A DNA stretch of 5,749 nucleotides from Candidatus Rokuibacteriota bacterium (GTDB taxonomy: Bacteria > Methylomirabilota > Methylomirabilia > Rokubacteriales > CSP1-6), in assembly GCA_016177555.1 (NCBI GenBank), contig JACOVB010000260.1, forward strand, positions 1-5,749. The letters are read 5' to 3'. Shown here in pieces: positions 1 to 4,302 of this stretch. The notes under the pieces are model-generated. The model saw nothing but the letters and a program-made list of their open reading frames with translations. It did not search any database and had not been told where the DNA came from. Every line of letters begins with the position of its first letter. The stretch's first letter is position 1. The position numbers and the translations under genes are program-made.

Positions 1-206
1 CCCCGAGACAGGTCCAGGACCTGCTCGTAGGGCCGGTAGAAACGCAGGTCGAAGAAGCGGATCACCTCGCCCCAGAACCAGGCCGGCTCGCTGTCGGCGC
101 GACGCACGAGTGCGTCGTAGTCGGCGCAGCCGGTGTGCCGGAGAAAGGCGGTGAGGGTGCTCTGCGCGATCAGCTCGGGTGTCGGGGTCCAGACGAACTC
201 GCTCAT
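1..206 (-). CDS. Acetyl/acyl-CoA synthetase, N-terminal fragment (runs off left edge)
   Basis: Reading minus from ATG at 206-204 gives 68 complete codons with no stop before the window edge. The protein begins MSEFVWTPTPELIAQSTL and continues with PAWFWGEVIRFFDL and RPYEQVLDLSRG. The W-x-P start, the short helix, the F-W-x-x-V segment and the Y-x-x-V-L-D-x-S-x-G stretch are typical of the N-terminal cap (ACAS_N) that precedes the AMP-binding domain of acetyl-, propionyl- and acetoacetyl-CoA synthetase-like enzymes. These activate a carboxylate with ATP to an acyl-AMP and transfer it to CoA in the cytoplasm. Full-length members are about 600-680 residues, so roughly 10% is present and the catalytic motifs lie outside. 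The substrate cannot be told from the cap. A GGGAGG about 11 nt before the ATG is a somewhat distant ribosome site. A good promoter lies upstream at 301-328. The gene is divergent from the B3/B4 gene. Confidence 0.75.
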   Translation of the reverse strand, partial: MSEFVWTPTPELIAQSTLTAFLRHTGCADYDALVRRADSEPAWFWGEVIRFFDLRFYRPYEQVLDLSR

Positions 207-549
207 GCCTCGGAAGGCCTCCCACAGGACCGCTGAACTCGATGGCGCCGCTCGGCGCGTCGGATCCCCCGACGGCGGACGGCCGTGTCTCGCAGCATCA
301 TCTATATCACCCCGGGATGCGCCGTCAACCGCCCCGGCGGGGCGCCCAGGGCCCGGCCGGCCGGGGCCGGATCTCTCCGCCCTGCGCGCCCGCGGGGAGT
401 TGTACCATGGGGCATGCTCCGCCTCGGTGCCACCCGGGAGGGCCGGGTCATGACGACGGGCGGCCAGGACCCCGCGCAGCCGTGACCCGCGCGACACCGC
501 CCCTCGCCGCCGGACCCCCCGCCCCGCCAGGCCGGCGGCAGGAGCGCCC
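207..549. other. Divergent intergenic region, no gene seen
   Basis: These 343 bases separate the divergent acyl-CoA synthetase and B3/B4 genes. The left part holds the minus-strand leader and promoter. The centre (about 331-370) is extremely GC-rich and includes a 14-bp palindrome CCCGGCCGGCCGGG at 352-365. The reading frames here lack a ribosome site, resemble no family I know and look like GC-rich chance frames. No convincing plus-strand promoter is visible. A TACCAT at 403-408 could serve as a -10 for the B3/B4 gene, but it has no matching -35. Confidence 0.5.
301..328 (-). promoter_or_regulatory. Sigma-70-type extended -10 promoter for the acyl-CoA synthetase gene
   Basis: On the minus strand TTGACG (328-323) is followed after 16 bp by TATAGA (306-301). 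The -10 is preceded by TGA, making an extended TGn element. Transcription should start near 294, leaving a leader of roughly 85-90 nt before the ATG at 206. The leader contains a small inverted repeat (CGTCGG/CCGACG, 258-274). Such an AT-containing box stands out in very GC-rich DNA. There is no experimental evidence of a start site. Confidence 0.5.
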
Positions 550-1233
550 ATGAACGTCCTCGTCGCCGACTCGTGGCACCGCGTTCACCCGGACGCCCGC
601 GTCGGTGTGCTCACCCTCCGACAGGTGCACAACCCCGCCCACCACGATCTCCTGGACTCGCGCCGGGACGCCCTCGAAGCCGCGCTGCGCGCGCGCTTCG
701 CGGGCTGGTCCCGCGCCGAGCTGAGCCAGCTCCCGACGATCAGGGCCTACAGCGCCTTCTACCGCGCGTTCGGCAAGTCCTACCACGTGCTGCCGCAGCT
801 CGAGTCCGTGGCGCTGAAGGGCAGGCCGCTGGCGCGCCCGACGGCCCTGGTCCAGGCGATGTTCATGGCCGAGGTGGAGAGCCAGCTCCTGACCGCCGGC
901 CACGACCTCGACGCGATCCGCCCCCCGCTCACCATCGCCGTGGCCAGCGGGGAGGAGACCTACACGCGGATCGACAACCAGCCGCAGACCCTCAAGCGGA
1001 ACGACATGTACATGTCCGACTCACAGGCCGTCATTTCCTCCGTCATCTACGGACCCGATGGCCGCACGCGGATCACGCCCGACAGCAGCGGCGTGATGTT
1101 CGTCACCTATGCGCCCAGCGGGATCCCGGAGGAGGCCGTGCACCGTCACCTCGCGGCGATCAGGGAGTACGTGCTGATCGTGTCGCCCGGGGCCGAGCCG
1201 GGGGCCGTGGAGATCTGGGGCAAGGGAGACTGA
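550..1233 (+). CDS. Stand-alone B3/B4 tRNA-binding domain protein (PheT-like fold)
   Basis: The 227-residue protein matches in length and pattern the free-standing B3/B4 proteins (COG3382), related to the B3/B4 editing domain of the phenylalanyl-tRNA synthetase beta chain. Visible signatures are an early helical part (35-62), the Y-x-x-F-Y-R-A-F-G-K segment (67-76), P-x-L-E-S (82-86), the hydrophobic V-Q-A-M-F-M-A-E stretch (101-108), H-D-L-D-A-I (118-123), G-E-E-T-Y (134-138), and the D-S-Q-A-V-I-S-S-V-I-Y-G-P-D-x-R-T core (157-173). In the synthetase this fold hydrolyses mischarged Tyr-tRNA(Phe). For the stand-alone proteins a trans-editing or other RNA/amino-acid-binding role is an inference. 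AGGAG at 540-544, 5 nt before the ATG, supports the start. No signal peptide or membrane segment is seen. A membrane protein gene begins 4 nt after the stop, suggesting an operon. Confidence 0.8.
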   Translation: MNVLVADSWHRVHPDARVGVLTLRQVHNPAHHDLLDSRRDALEAALRARFAGWSRAELSQLPTIRAYSAFYRAFGKSYHVLPQLESVALKGRPLARPTALVQAMFMAEVESQLLTAGHDLDAIRPPLTIAVASGEETYTRIDNQPQTLKRNDMYMSDSQAVISSVIYGPDGRTRITPDSSGVMFVTYAPSGIPEEAVHRHLAAIREYVLIVSPGAEPGAVEIWGKGD

Positions 1234-1237
1234 CAGC

Positions 1238-1738
1238 ATGGGAACGGCCGGCTCTGCGTGGCTCTGGTTCTCCGCCGTCGCGACCGTGTCGGTGGCGCCG
1301 GTGCTCCTCTCGATCGTCTTCTTTGCCAGGCACTACCAGGTCAAGCCGGAGGCGTTCACGACCTGGTACTTCGCCAGCGTCGCCGCCGGCGTGGCGCTGT
1401 GGCTCTGGCTGGCCGGGCGCGCGGCCGACCTCCACCCCGGGGGGCCCGGCGCCGCGCTGGGCATCGTGCTGGTCGGGCTGAGCTTCGGCGCCGCCGCCAA
1501 CGCGTTCCTCATCCGCGCGGTGTCGCTGGCGCCCAATCCGGGCCTCCCGTCCGTCATGTACGCCGGAGCGAGCGTCATCGTCTTCTTCGCCTCTGCCGCC
1601 CTCGCCGATCGCCTCCCGAGGTTCTTCGACCGCGTCAACACGGACCTGGACCGCTTCCTGGGCATCCTGCTCGTGCTGGCCGGCGTCTTTCTCCTCGCGG
1701 GGGGCTGGCCGCTGCTGAAGGGCACCCGCCTGCGCTGA
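1238..1738 (+). CDS. Five-helix integral membrane protein, possibly DMT/EamA-like half
   Basis: This 166-residue protein has five clear hydrophobic segments at about residues 7-30, 42-60, 71-97, 105-123 and 138-158, joined by short loops. The most polar loop (about 123-138) carries R-L-P-R-F-F-D-R and D-L-D-R. The last two helices, with V-M-Y-A-G-A-S-V-I-V-F-F-A-S-A and L-G-I-L-L-V-L-A-G-V-F-L-L, recall the second half of EamA/drug-metabolite-transporter repeats (L-x-x-x-x-x-G-x-x-L-I-x-x-G-V), whose half-size members act as dimers. That relation is weak and I do not assign a substrate. It begins 4 nt after the B3/B4 stop, with GGGAGA (1224-1229) as ribosome site, so the two are probably co-translated. 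It converges on tRNA-Leu, 26 nt from the encoded CCA end. Confidence 0.75.
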   Translation: MGTAGSAWLWFSAVATVSVAPVLLSIVFFARHYQVKPEAFTTWYFASVAAGVALWLWLAGRAADLHPGGPGAALGIVLVGLSFGAAANAFLIRAVSLAPNPGLPSVMYAGASVIVFFASAALADRLPRFFDRVNTDLDRFLGILLVLAGVFLLAGGWPLLKGTRLR

Positions 1739-1757
1739 CCGGGGGGCGTCCCTCCGG
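1739..1757. terminator. Candidate hairpin terminator between membrane gene and tRNA-Leu
   Basis: The arms CCGGGGGG (1739-1746) and CCCTCCGG (1750-1757) pair over 8 bp, with one G-U pair and a 3-nt loop. The hairpin starts on the base after the stop codon and lies 7 nt beyond the CCA end of the convergent tRNA-Leu gene, so it could serve both strands. It has no T-tract on either side, so termination is inferred from position and stem stability only. Confidence 0.35.
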
Positions 1758-1764
1758 AGACGAG

Positions 1765-1853
1765 TGGTGCCGGGAGGGGGAATCGAACCCCCACGGGCGT
1801 TGCCGCCCAAAGGTTTTTGAGACCTTCGCGTCTGCCAGTTCCGCCATCCCGGC
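1765..1853 (-). tRNA. tRNA-Leu (anticodon CAA)
   Basis: Read on minus, the acceptor stem GCCGGGA pairs with TCCCGGC. The D-arm GGCGGAACTGGCAGACGC is typical of leucine tRNA. The anticodon stem AAGGT/ACCTT closes the loop CTCAAAA, with anticodon CAA at 1819-1817 (reads UUG). A long variable arm (TGGGCG...CGCCCGT) marks a class II tRNA, and the T-arm GGGGG-TTCGATT-CCCCC follows. The discriminator is A (1768) and CCA is encoded at 1767-1765. Total length is 89 nt with CCA. All stems are intact, so the gene looks functional. It has its own promoter at 1871-1900 and is transcribed away from tRNA-Ala. Confidence 0.97.
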
Positions 1854-1870
1854 CCGTGGGAAGCGCCCTC

Positions 1871-1900
1871 AGTGTAGCGAGGGCCCGCCGATATCAGCAA
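1871..1900 (-). promoter_or_regulatory. Promoter of tRNA-Leu
   Basis: On the minus strand TTGCTG (1900-1895) and TACACT (1876-1871) are separated by 18 bp. The expected start is near 1864, about 11 nt before the mature tRNA 5' end, a normal leader length for a single tRNA gene. The -10 matches the consensus at four of six positions and the -35 at three. The call rests on position as much as on sequence. Confidence 0.45.
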
Positions 1901-2008
1901 GCGCGGTGTGAGCAGCCGGGTCGCGTGCTGCGTCTGTCCGGGCAAGAGGCAGGAGCCGGAACGCCCGAGCCGCTGGGGCGCCGAGGGCGCGCTAAGTCCC
2001 GGCCGTCC

Positions 2009-2038
2009 TTGACAGTCTCGCGTGCCGGACGGTATCCT
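2009..2038 (+). promoter_or_regulatory. Promoter of tRNA-Ala
   Basis: A perfect TTGACA -35 (2009-2014) is followed after 18 bp by TATCCT (2033-2038). The predicted start near 2045 lies about 5 nt before the mature tRNA, leaving a very short 5' leader for RNase P to remove. The consensus -35 fits a strong stable-RNA promoter. The 118 bases between this and the tRNA-Leu promoter (1901-2008) show nothing I recognise. Confidence 0.65.
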
Positions 2039-2049
2039 GTCCGTCACGT

Positions 2050-2125
2050 GGGGCTGTAGCTCAGTTGGGAGAGCACAAGGCTGGCAGTCTTGGGGTCAGG
2101 GGTTCGAGCCCCCTCAGCTCCACCA
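2050..2125 (+). tRNA. tRNA-Ala (anticodon GGC)
   Basis: Acceptor stem GGGGCTG (2050-2056) pairs with CAGCTCC (2115-2121) and contains the G3-U70 wobble pair, the main identity element for alanyl-tRNA synthetase. The D-arm is GCTC-AGTTGGGA-GAGC. Anticodon stem CAAGG/TCTTG encloses the loop CTGGCAG, with anticodon GGC at 2083-2085 (reads GCC and GCU). The T-arm is AGGGG-TTCGAGC-CCCCT, followed by discriminator A (2122) and encoded CCA (2123-2125). The 76-nt gene has no defects apart from one G-U pair closing the anticodon stem. A stable hairpin follows 8 nt later. Confidence 0.97.
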
Positions 2126-2133
2126 TTTCTTCT

Positions 2134-2165
2134 CGCGGGGTTACGGAGTGATCCGTAGCCCCGCG
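2134..2165 (+). terminator. Strong hairpin after tRNA-Ala, likely terminator
   Basis: Arms 2134-2147 and 2152-2165 form a 14-bp stem with one G-U pair and a four-base loop GTGA (2148-2151). It begins 8 nt after the CCA end of tRNA-Ala, where a transcription terminator is expected. No T-run follows; the only T-rich bases precede it (2126-2133). It may act as a U-less hairpin terminator and also shields the vapBC promoter downstream from tRNA transcription. Confidence 0.55.
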
Positions 2166-2232
2166 CGTGGGTCCGGCCGCCGCCGGTGCCGCGCGAGTGG
2201 CGTTCACGTCGCTGTCGATGCGCCAGTCCCCA

Positions 2233-2266
2233 GTGTACAGACCCGTGCTATTATTCGTCTGTACAC
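2233..2266 (+). promoter_or_regulatory. vapBC promoter with perfect inverted-repeat operator
   Basis: GTGTACAGAC (2233-2242) and GTCTGTACAC (2257-2266) are exact reverse complements, separated by 14 bp. Each arm contains the self-complementary hexamer TGTACA, the two copies 26 bp apart (about 2.5 helical turns). The spacer carries TATTAT (2249-2254), a 5/6 match to a -10 element, and the predicted start near 2261 falls inside the right arm. No good -35 is visible. The next gene downstream encodes a ribbon-helix-helix-like antitoxin, and such antitoxins, alone or with their toxin, typically bind inverted repeats over their own promoter. Autorepression is therefore the likely role. Confidence 0.7.
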
Positions 2267-2291
2267 GGACCGTTCGGCAGGAGGAGGCGGA

Positions 2292-2522
2292 ATGGCCACG
2301 AAGGCCGGCGCGCAGACCCGGGTGGGCAGAAAACGCAAGAACTACCGCATCGACACGGCGAAGCTGGAGCGCACGAGACGGATCCTCGGGACCCGCACCG
2401 AGACCGAGACGATTCATCGGGCATTGGACCTCGTGGCTGACGAGGCCGCGCTCGCGACGGCCCTGGCGCGCTTTCTCGAGAAAGGGCGCGGACACATCGA
2501 GGATGTCGATGCCCGCGGGTAG
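2292..2522 (+). CDS. vapB: Antitoxin of VapBC-type module, ribbon-helix-helix-like
   Basis: This 76-residue, basic-N-terminus protein has the layout of RHH-type VapB antitoxins. A Lys/Arg-rich start (residues 10-17) leads to a short strand (about 17-21, N-Y-R-I-D), then helix 1 (22-32, A-K-L-E-R-T-R-R-I-L), the G-T-R-T-E-T-E-T turn (33-40), helix 2 (about 40-51, I-H-R-A-L-D-L-V), and a C-terminal tail (52-76) that would wrap the toxin. The antitoxin binds DNA as a dimer and neutralises the downstream PIN nuclease. The frame stays open upstream through the tRNA, but the ATG at 2292 is chosen because AGGAGGAGG (2279-2287) precedes it by a proper distance and the promoter/operator lies just before it. 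Its end overlaps the toxin start by 14 nt. The exact antitoxin subfamily is not certain. Confidence 0.8.
   Translation: MATKAGAQTRVGRKRKNYRIDTAKLERTRRILGTRTETETIHRALDLVADEAALATALARFLEKGRGHIEDVDARG
2499..2502 (+). promoter_or_regulatory. Ribosome site deciding the PIN toxin start
   Basis: GAGG lies inside the antitoxin coding sequence. It is 6 nt before ATG 2509 but touches the alternative in-frame ATG at 2503, so 2509 is the better start. The arrangement implies that toxin translation is coupled to antitoxin translation. Confidence 0.45.
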
Positions 2523-2967
2523 ATGGTTGGTCTTCGACACCAACATCTACGTGGCCGCGCTGCGGGAGGGGGCAGGCGGCCACGCCTCCGAGCAGCTCAG
2601 ACGGCTGGTGCCGCGCACCTACCTCGCCGCCGTCGTGTCTGCAGAGCTGCACGCCGGCGCCCTCGACGAGGTCGGGCGCGAGGCCGTTCGAGCGCTGGCC
2701 GAGCCATTCCTGCGGCTGGGCCGCGTGGTGACCCCTGACGCCCGGGCCTGGGATCGGGTGGGCGACCTCCTCGCGGAGGCGTGGCGCCGCCAGCCCCAGC
2801 TTCGGGATCGGCTCTCCGCCCTCTGGAACGATGCGCTCATCGCGCTGTCGGCGCGCCAGATCGGCGCGATGGTGGTGACGCAGAACGTGCGCGACTTCGC
2901 CCTGCTGCGCCGGTACGCGCGCTTCGACTTCGAGCCCTTGCAGACCTTCGTGCAGCATCCCGGTTGA
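2509..2967 (+). CDS. vapC: PIN-domain toxin ribonuclease (VapC-type)
   Basis: The 152-residue protein carries the PIN-domain acidic residues in order: D10 in F-D-T-N (9-12), E46 in S-A-E-L-H-A-G (44-50), D108 in W-N-D-A-L-I-A (106-112), and D129 in T-Q-N-V-R-D-F (124-130), with the conserved T/N context before the last Asp. These bind metal and cut RNA; VapC toxins act on tRNA, rRNA or mRNA to arrest growth. Length is typical (130-150). The start is ATG 2509, with GAGG 6 nt upstream; ATG 2503 would add two residues. The gene overlaps the antitoxin stop by 14 nt. All four acidic positions are present, so it appears active. Its RNA target cannot be read from the sequence. Confidence 0.88.
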   Translation: MPAGRWLVFDTNIYVAALREGAGGHASEQLRRLVPRTYLAAVVSAELHAGALDEVGREAVRALAEPFLRLGRVVTPDARAWDRVGDLLAEAWRRQPQLRDRLSALWNDALIALSARQIGAMVVTQNVRDFALLRRYARFDFEPLQTFVQHPG

Positions 2968-3301
2968 CGGCGAGGGGTGGCGGCCGAAGCGCGGCGAGCC
3001 GGGGAACGGGTCAGCACCTGCGCCGCTTGCCGGGGCGGGCGGGCCCGGCCTGGGCGGCGAGCCAGCCGCCGGCGCCCGGCGTGGCCCGCCAGAGGTCGCC
3101 GAGCATGTCCTCGATGAGCGGTCCGATGACACTCCCTCGTGAGCGGGTGGCGGTGAACGTCAACCTCAAGCATGTCGGCGGGCAGGCATCTCGCGGACAG
3201 GGGGCCCCGATCGCTACGTGAAGCTGAAGGTTCGACGCGAGGGGATCAGCGAAGCGGACAGGGCGGGTGGAGAGTCAGAATGCGGGCCGACGCGCTTCGG
3301 A
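2968..3301. other. Gene-poor region between the two toxin-antitoxin modules
   Basis: I can support no gene in these 334 bases. Features visible are a GGCGGC/GCCGCC hairpin (3053-3070, 6-bp stem) and very GC-rich sequence at 3030-3085. A minus-strand frame ends at TGA 3013-3011 and reads V-I-G-P-L-I-E-D-M-L-G-D-L-W-R followed by G-W-L-A-A-Q. It has strongly coding-like third positions but no ATG or GTG before a stop near 3271. It could be a remnant of a lost gene. The plus-strand frames show mixed codon bias and no plausible ribosome site. Confidence 0.4.
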
Positions 3302-3519
3302 TCAGATCGCGATCTTGAGCGTGATCTCGCCAAAGAGGGCCTCGGGCACTGTGGTGGCGCGCTTCCCCGCGCCGCGTCCCCTGGTCAGGCGCAGCAGCCC
3401 GTACTCCTCGCGTCTTGCCGAGCGGCGCGGCTTATCCTTCGATGACTTAGGAGCGTTGGGTGGCTCTGTGGCCGGTTGTATGCTCCCTTGCGCCCTGGCC
3501 GCATCGAGAAGGCGCTTCT
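3302..3519 (-). other. Coding-like tail with no start, unrecognised
   Basis: In the frame of the DUF5615 start codon, but beyond the DUF5615 homology, minus-strand codons from about 3519 to the TGA at 3304-3302 read like protein: D-P-K-K-R-L-L-D-A-A-R, a Lys/Arg-rich linker, then T-T-V-P-E-A-L-F-G-E-I-T-L-K-I-A-I at the end. Third positions of the last 25 codons are mostly G or C. The stretch has no start of its own. It may be the C-terminal remnant of another gene, or an extension reached through the damaged toxin frame, which is open from GTG 3820 to this stop (172 codons). I do not recognise a family. Confidence 0.25.
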
Positions 3520-3820
3520 TCGGATCCGGACGCCGCGCTCCGTGACCACGAGAAGACGCCCGGACTGACAGCGCTCGAGGATCAGCGGAAGGTGCCGTCG
3601 AATGAAGGTCAGTGCGGTCCCGCGTCCCGAACTTGGCGGCCGGAGGAGAACAATGCCGGCGTGCAGGTGGGGCGGGTAGGCGCGGACATCGCCGATGCCC
3701 TTGTCCATGGTCAGGAGAACCCTGGCCTCGCTCCCCGGGGACGCTCTCAGCCTCGTGTCCAGCTGCTCGGAGGTCGTCGAGGAGCTCGGCCGGGAGGTTC
3801 TCGTCCAGCTTGAACTTCAC
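3385..3820 (-). pseudogene. DUF5615 PIN-like toxin, broken by internal deletion and frameshift
   Basis: From GTG at 3820 the protein begins VKFKLDENLPAELLDDLRAAGHEAESVPGE, the characteristic DUF5615 N-terminus with its D-E-N acidic motif. After residue 30 (about 3731) the homology jumps to the next frame: S-E-A-R-V-L-L-T-M-D-K-G-I-G-D-V-R-A-Y, H-A-G-I-V-L-L-R-P, then R-L-L-V-V-T-E-R-G-V-R-I-R, ending near 3520. Intact relatives have about 15 residues between V-P-x-E and the A-R-V-L-x-T-x-D strand; here they are missing, with a length not divisible by three. The second frame runs on to TGA 3387-3385. No single frame encodes the full domain, so the acidic D6 and the later M-D-K-G-x-x-D are separated and the toxin is probably dead. 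The GTG overlaps the DUF433 stop in a GTGA, the usual antitoxin-toxin arrangement. A sequencing error alone would not easily explain the missing segment. Confidence 0.75.
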
Positions 3821-4053
3821 GCGGGACGGAGCGGGAGGAGACTCTCCTCTCGCGCCAGCTCAGCGGCGTAGGCGATGGCGGCGTCGATGTGCACCGGGGC
3901 CAGCGAGGGGTAGCTTCGGAGAATCTCCTCGCGGGTCGCACCCTCGGCCAGACTGTCGAGGATGTTGGTGACGAGCACCCGCGTCCCCTTGGCGCAGAAC
4001 TGCCCCTGGCAGCCCCTCGGATCGCTCGTCAGATACTCGCGCCAGTCGATCAT
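3817..4053 (-). CDS. DUF433 antitoxin
   Basis: This 78-residue protein matches DUF433 along its length: M-I-D-W-R-E-Y-L at the start, then G-C-Q-G-Q-F-C-A-K-G-T-R-V-L-V (14-28), and a helix-turn-helix-like segment I-L-D-S-L-A-E-G-A-T-R-E-E-I-L-R-S-Y-P-S-L (31-51), ending in a helix with A-A-I-A-Y-A-A-E-L-A (58-67). DUF433 proteins are predicted DNA-binding antitoxins paired with DUF5615 PIN-like toxins, as here: the toxin GTG overlaps this stop by 4 nt. GGGAG precedes the ATG by about 7 nt, supporting the start. The gene looks intact although its partner is broken. It may persist as a repressor, as an anti-addiction gene against related modules, or simply as a recent orphan. Confidence 0.88.
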   Translation of the reverse strand: MIDWREYLTSDPRGCQGQFCAKGTRVLVTNILDSLAEGATREEILRSYPSLAPVHIDAAIAYAAELAREESLLPLRPA

Positions 4054-4077
4054 CCTCGTCTCCCTGTGGCCCAGTTC

Positions 4078-4092
4078 GGCCGAGCTTCGGCC
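4078..4092. repeat. Inverted repeat in the DUF433 leader
   Basis: GGCCGA (4078-4083) and TCGGCC (4087-4092) are perfect reverse complements around a 3-base spacer, 25 nt before the DUF433 ATG. It could be an operator for the antitoxin or an RNA hairpin in the leader. Six-base GC-rich repeats arise often by chance in this sequence, so the call is tentative. Confidence 0.3.
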
Positions 4093-4106
4093 CCTGCCTC
4101 CCCCTC

Positions 4107-4135
4107 AATGTTGCCGATCACCCTCCCTTTGACAA
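4107..4135 (-). promoter_or_regulatory. Possible promoter of the DUF433/DUF5615 operon
   Basis: On the minus strand TTGTCA (4135-4130) is followed after 17 bp by AACATT (4112-4107). The -35 fits well and the -10 poorly (3/6). The predicted start near 4100 leaves a leader of about 47 nt holding the inverted repeat at 4078-4092. No better candidate is visible between this gene and marR. Confidence 0.3.
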
Positions 4136-4264
4136 GACCGAGCGTGCGGCGAGCCGGGCCCCCGTCGTCGGGGCCGGCCGCGTCGAGGGAGGCGCGCACC
4201 CGCGGGCCACGGCTCCGGCGTGGCGGCTGCAAAGGACGCCGCCGCGGCACGCTGAAGAACCTTA

Positions 4265-4296
4265 TTGACTAAAGTGTTTAGGGGGTCGACTATTAA
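4265..4296 (+). promoter_or_regulatory. marR promoter with palindromic operator
   Basis: An AT-rich patch just before marR holds TTGACT (4265-4270, 5/6 to -35) and TATTAA (4291-4296, candidate -10), with a 20-bp spacer that is longer than ideal. Between them is a perfect palindrome, CTAAA-GTG-TTTAG (4269-4281), overlapping the -35. MarR proteins bind short AT-rich palindromes of this kind, so autorepression is likely. With this -10 the start would fall at or next to the ATG at 4303, giving a leaderless or near-leaderless message. A different -10, GACTAT (4288-4293) at 17 bp, is possible but matches poorly. Confidence 0.5.
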
Positions 4297-4302
4297 GGCT
4301 CG

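Noticed and set aside
407..485. Short plus-strand peptide frame before the B3/B4 gene
   Set aside because: There is no ribosome site or clear promoter, and no coding-like pattern; a leader peptide cannot be supported.
573..1481. A 302-codon plus-strand frame overlapping the B3/B4 gene
   Set aside because: Its product is an Arg/Pro-rich shadow; the B3/B4 frame has conserved motifs and a good ribosome site.
1160..2047. A 295-codon minus-strand open frame spanning the membrane gene and tRNA-Leu
   Set aside because: It crosses a complete tRNA gene and is antisense to a clear membrane protein; its Arg/Gly/Pro-rich product is typical of a shadow frame in GC-rich DNA.
2251..3132. A 293-codon minus-strand frame opposite the vapBC module
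   Set aside because: It is antisense to two genes with recognisable domains and covers the vapBC promoter; composition is that of a shadow.
4129..4134. Plus-strand TTGACA as a marR promoter
   Set aside because: No -10-like sequence follows at 15-19 bp and marR begins about 170 nt downstream; the box is more useful as part of the minus-strand TTGTCA.
4206..4224. GCCACG/CGTGGC hairpin upstream of marR as a terminator
   Set aside because: It follows no gene on either strand and lacks a T-run; GC-rich repeats of this size are expected by chance here.
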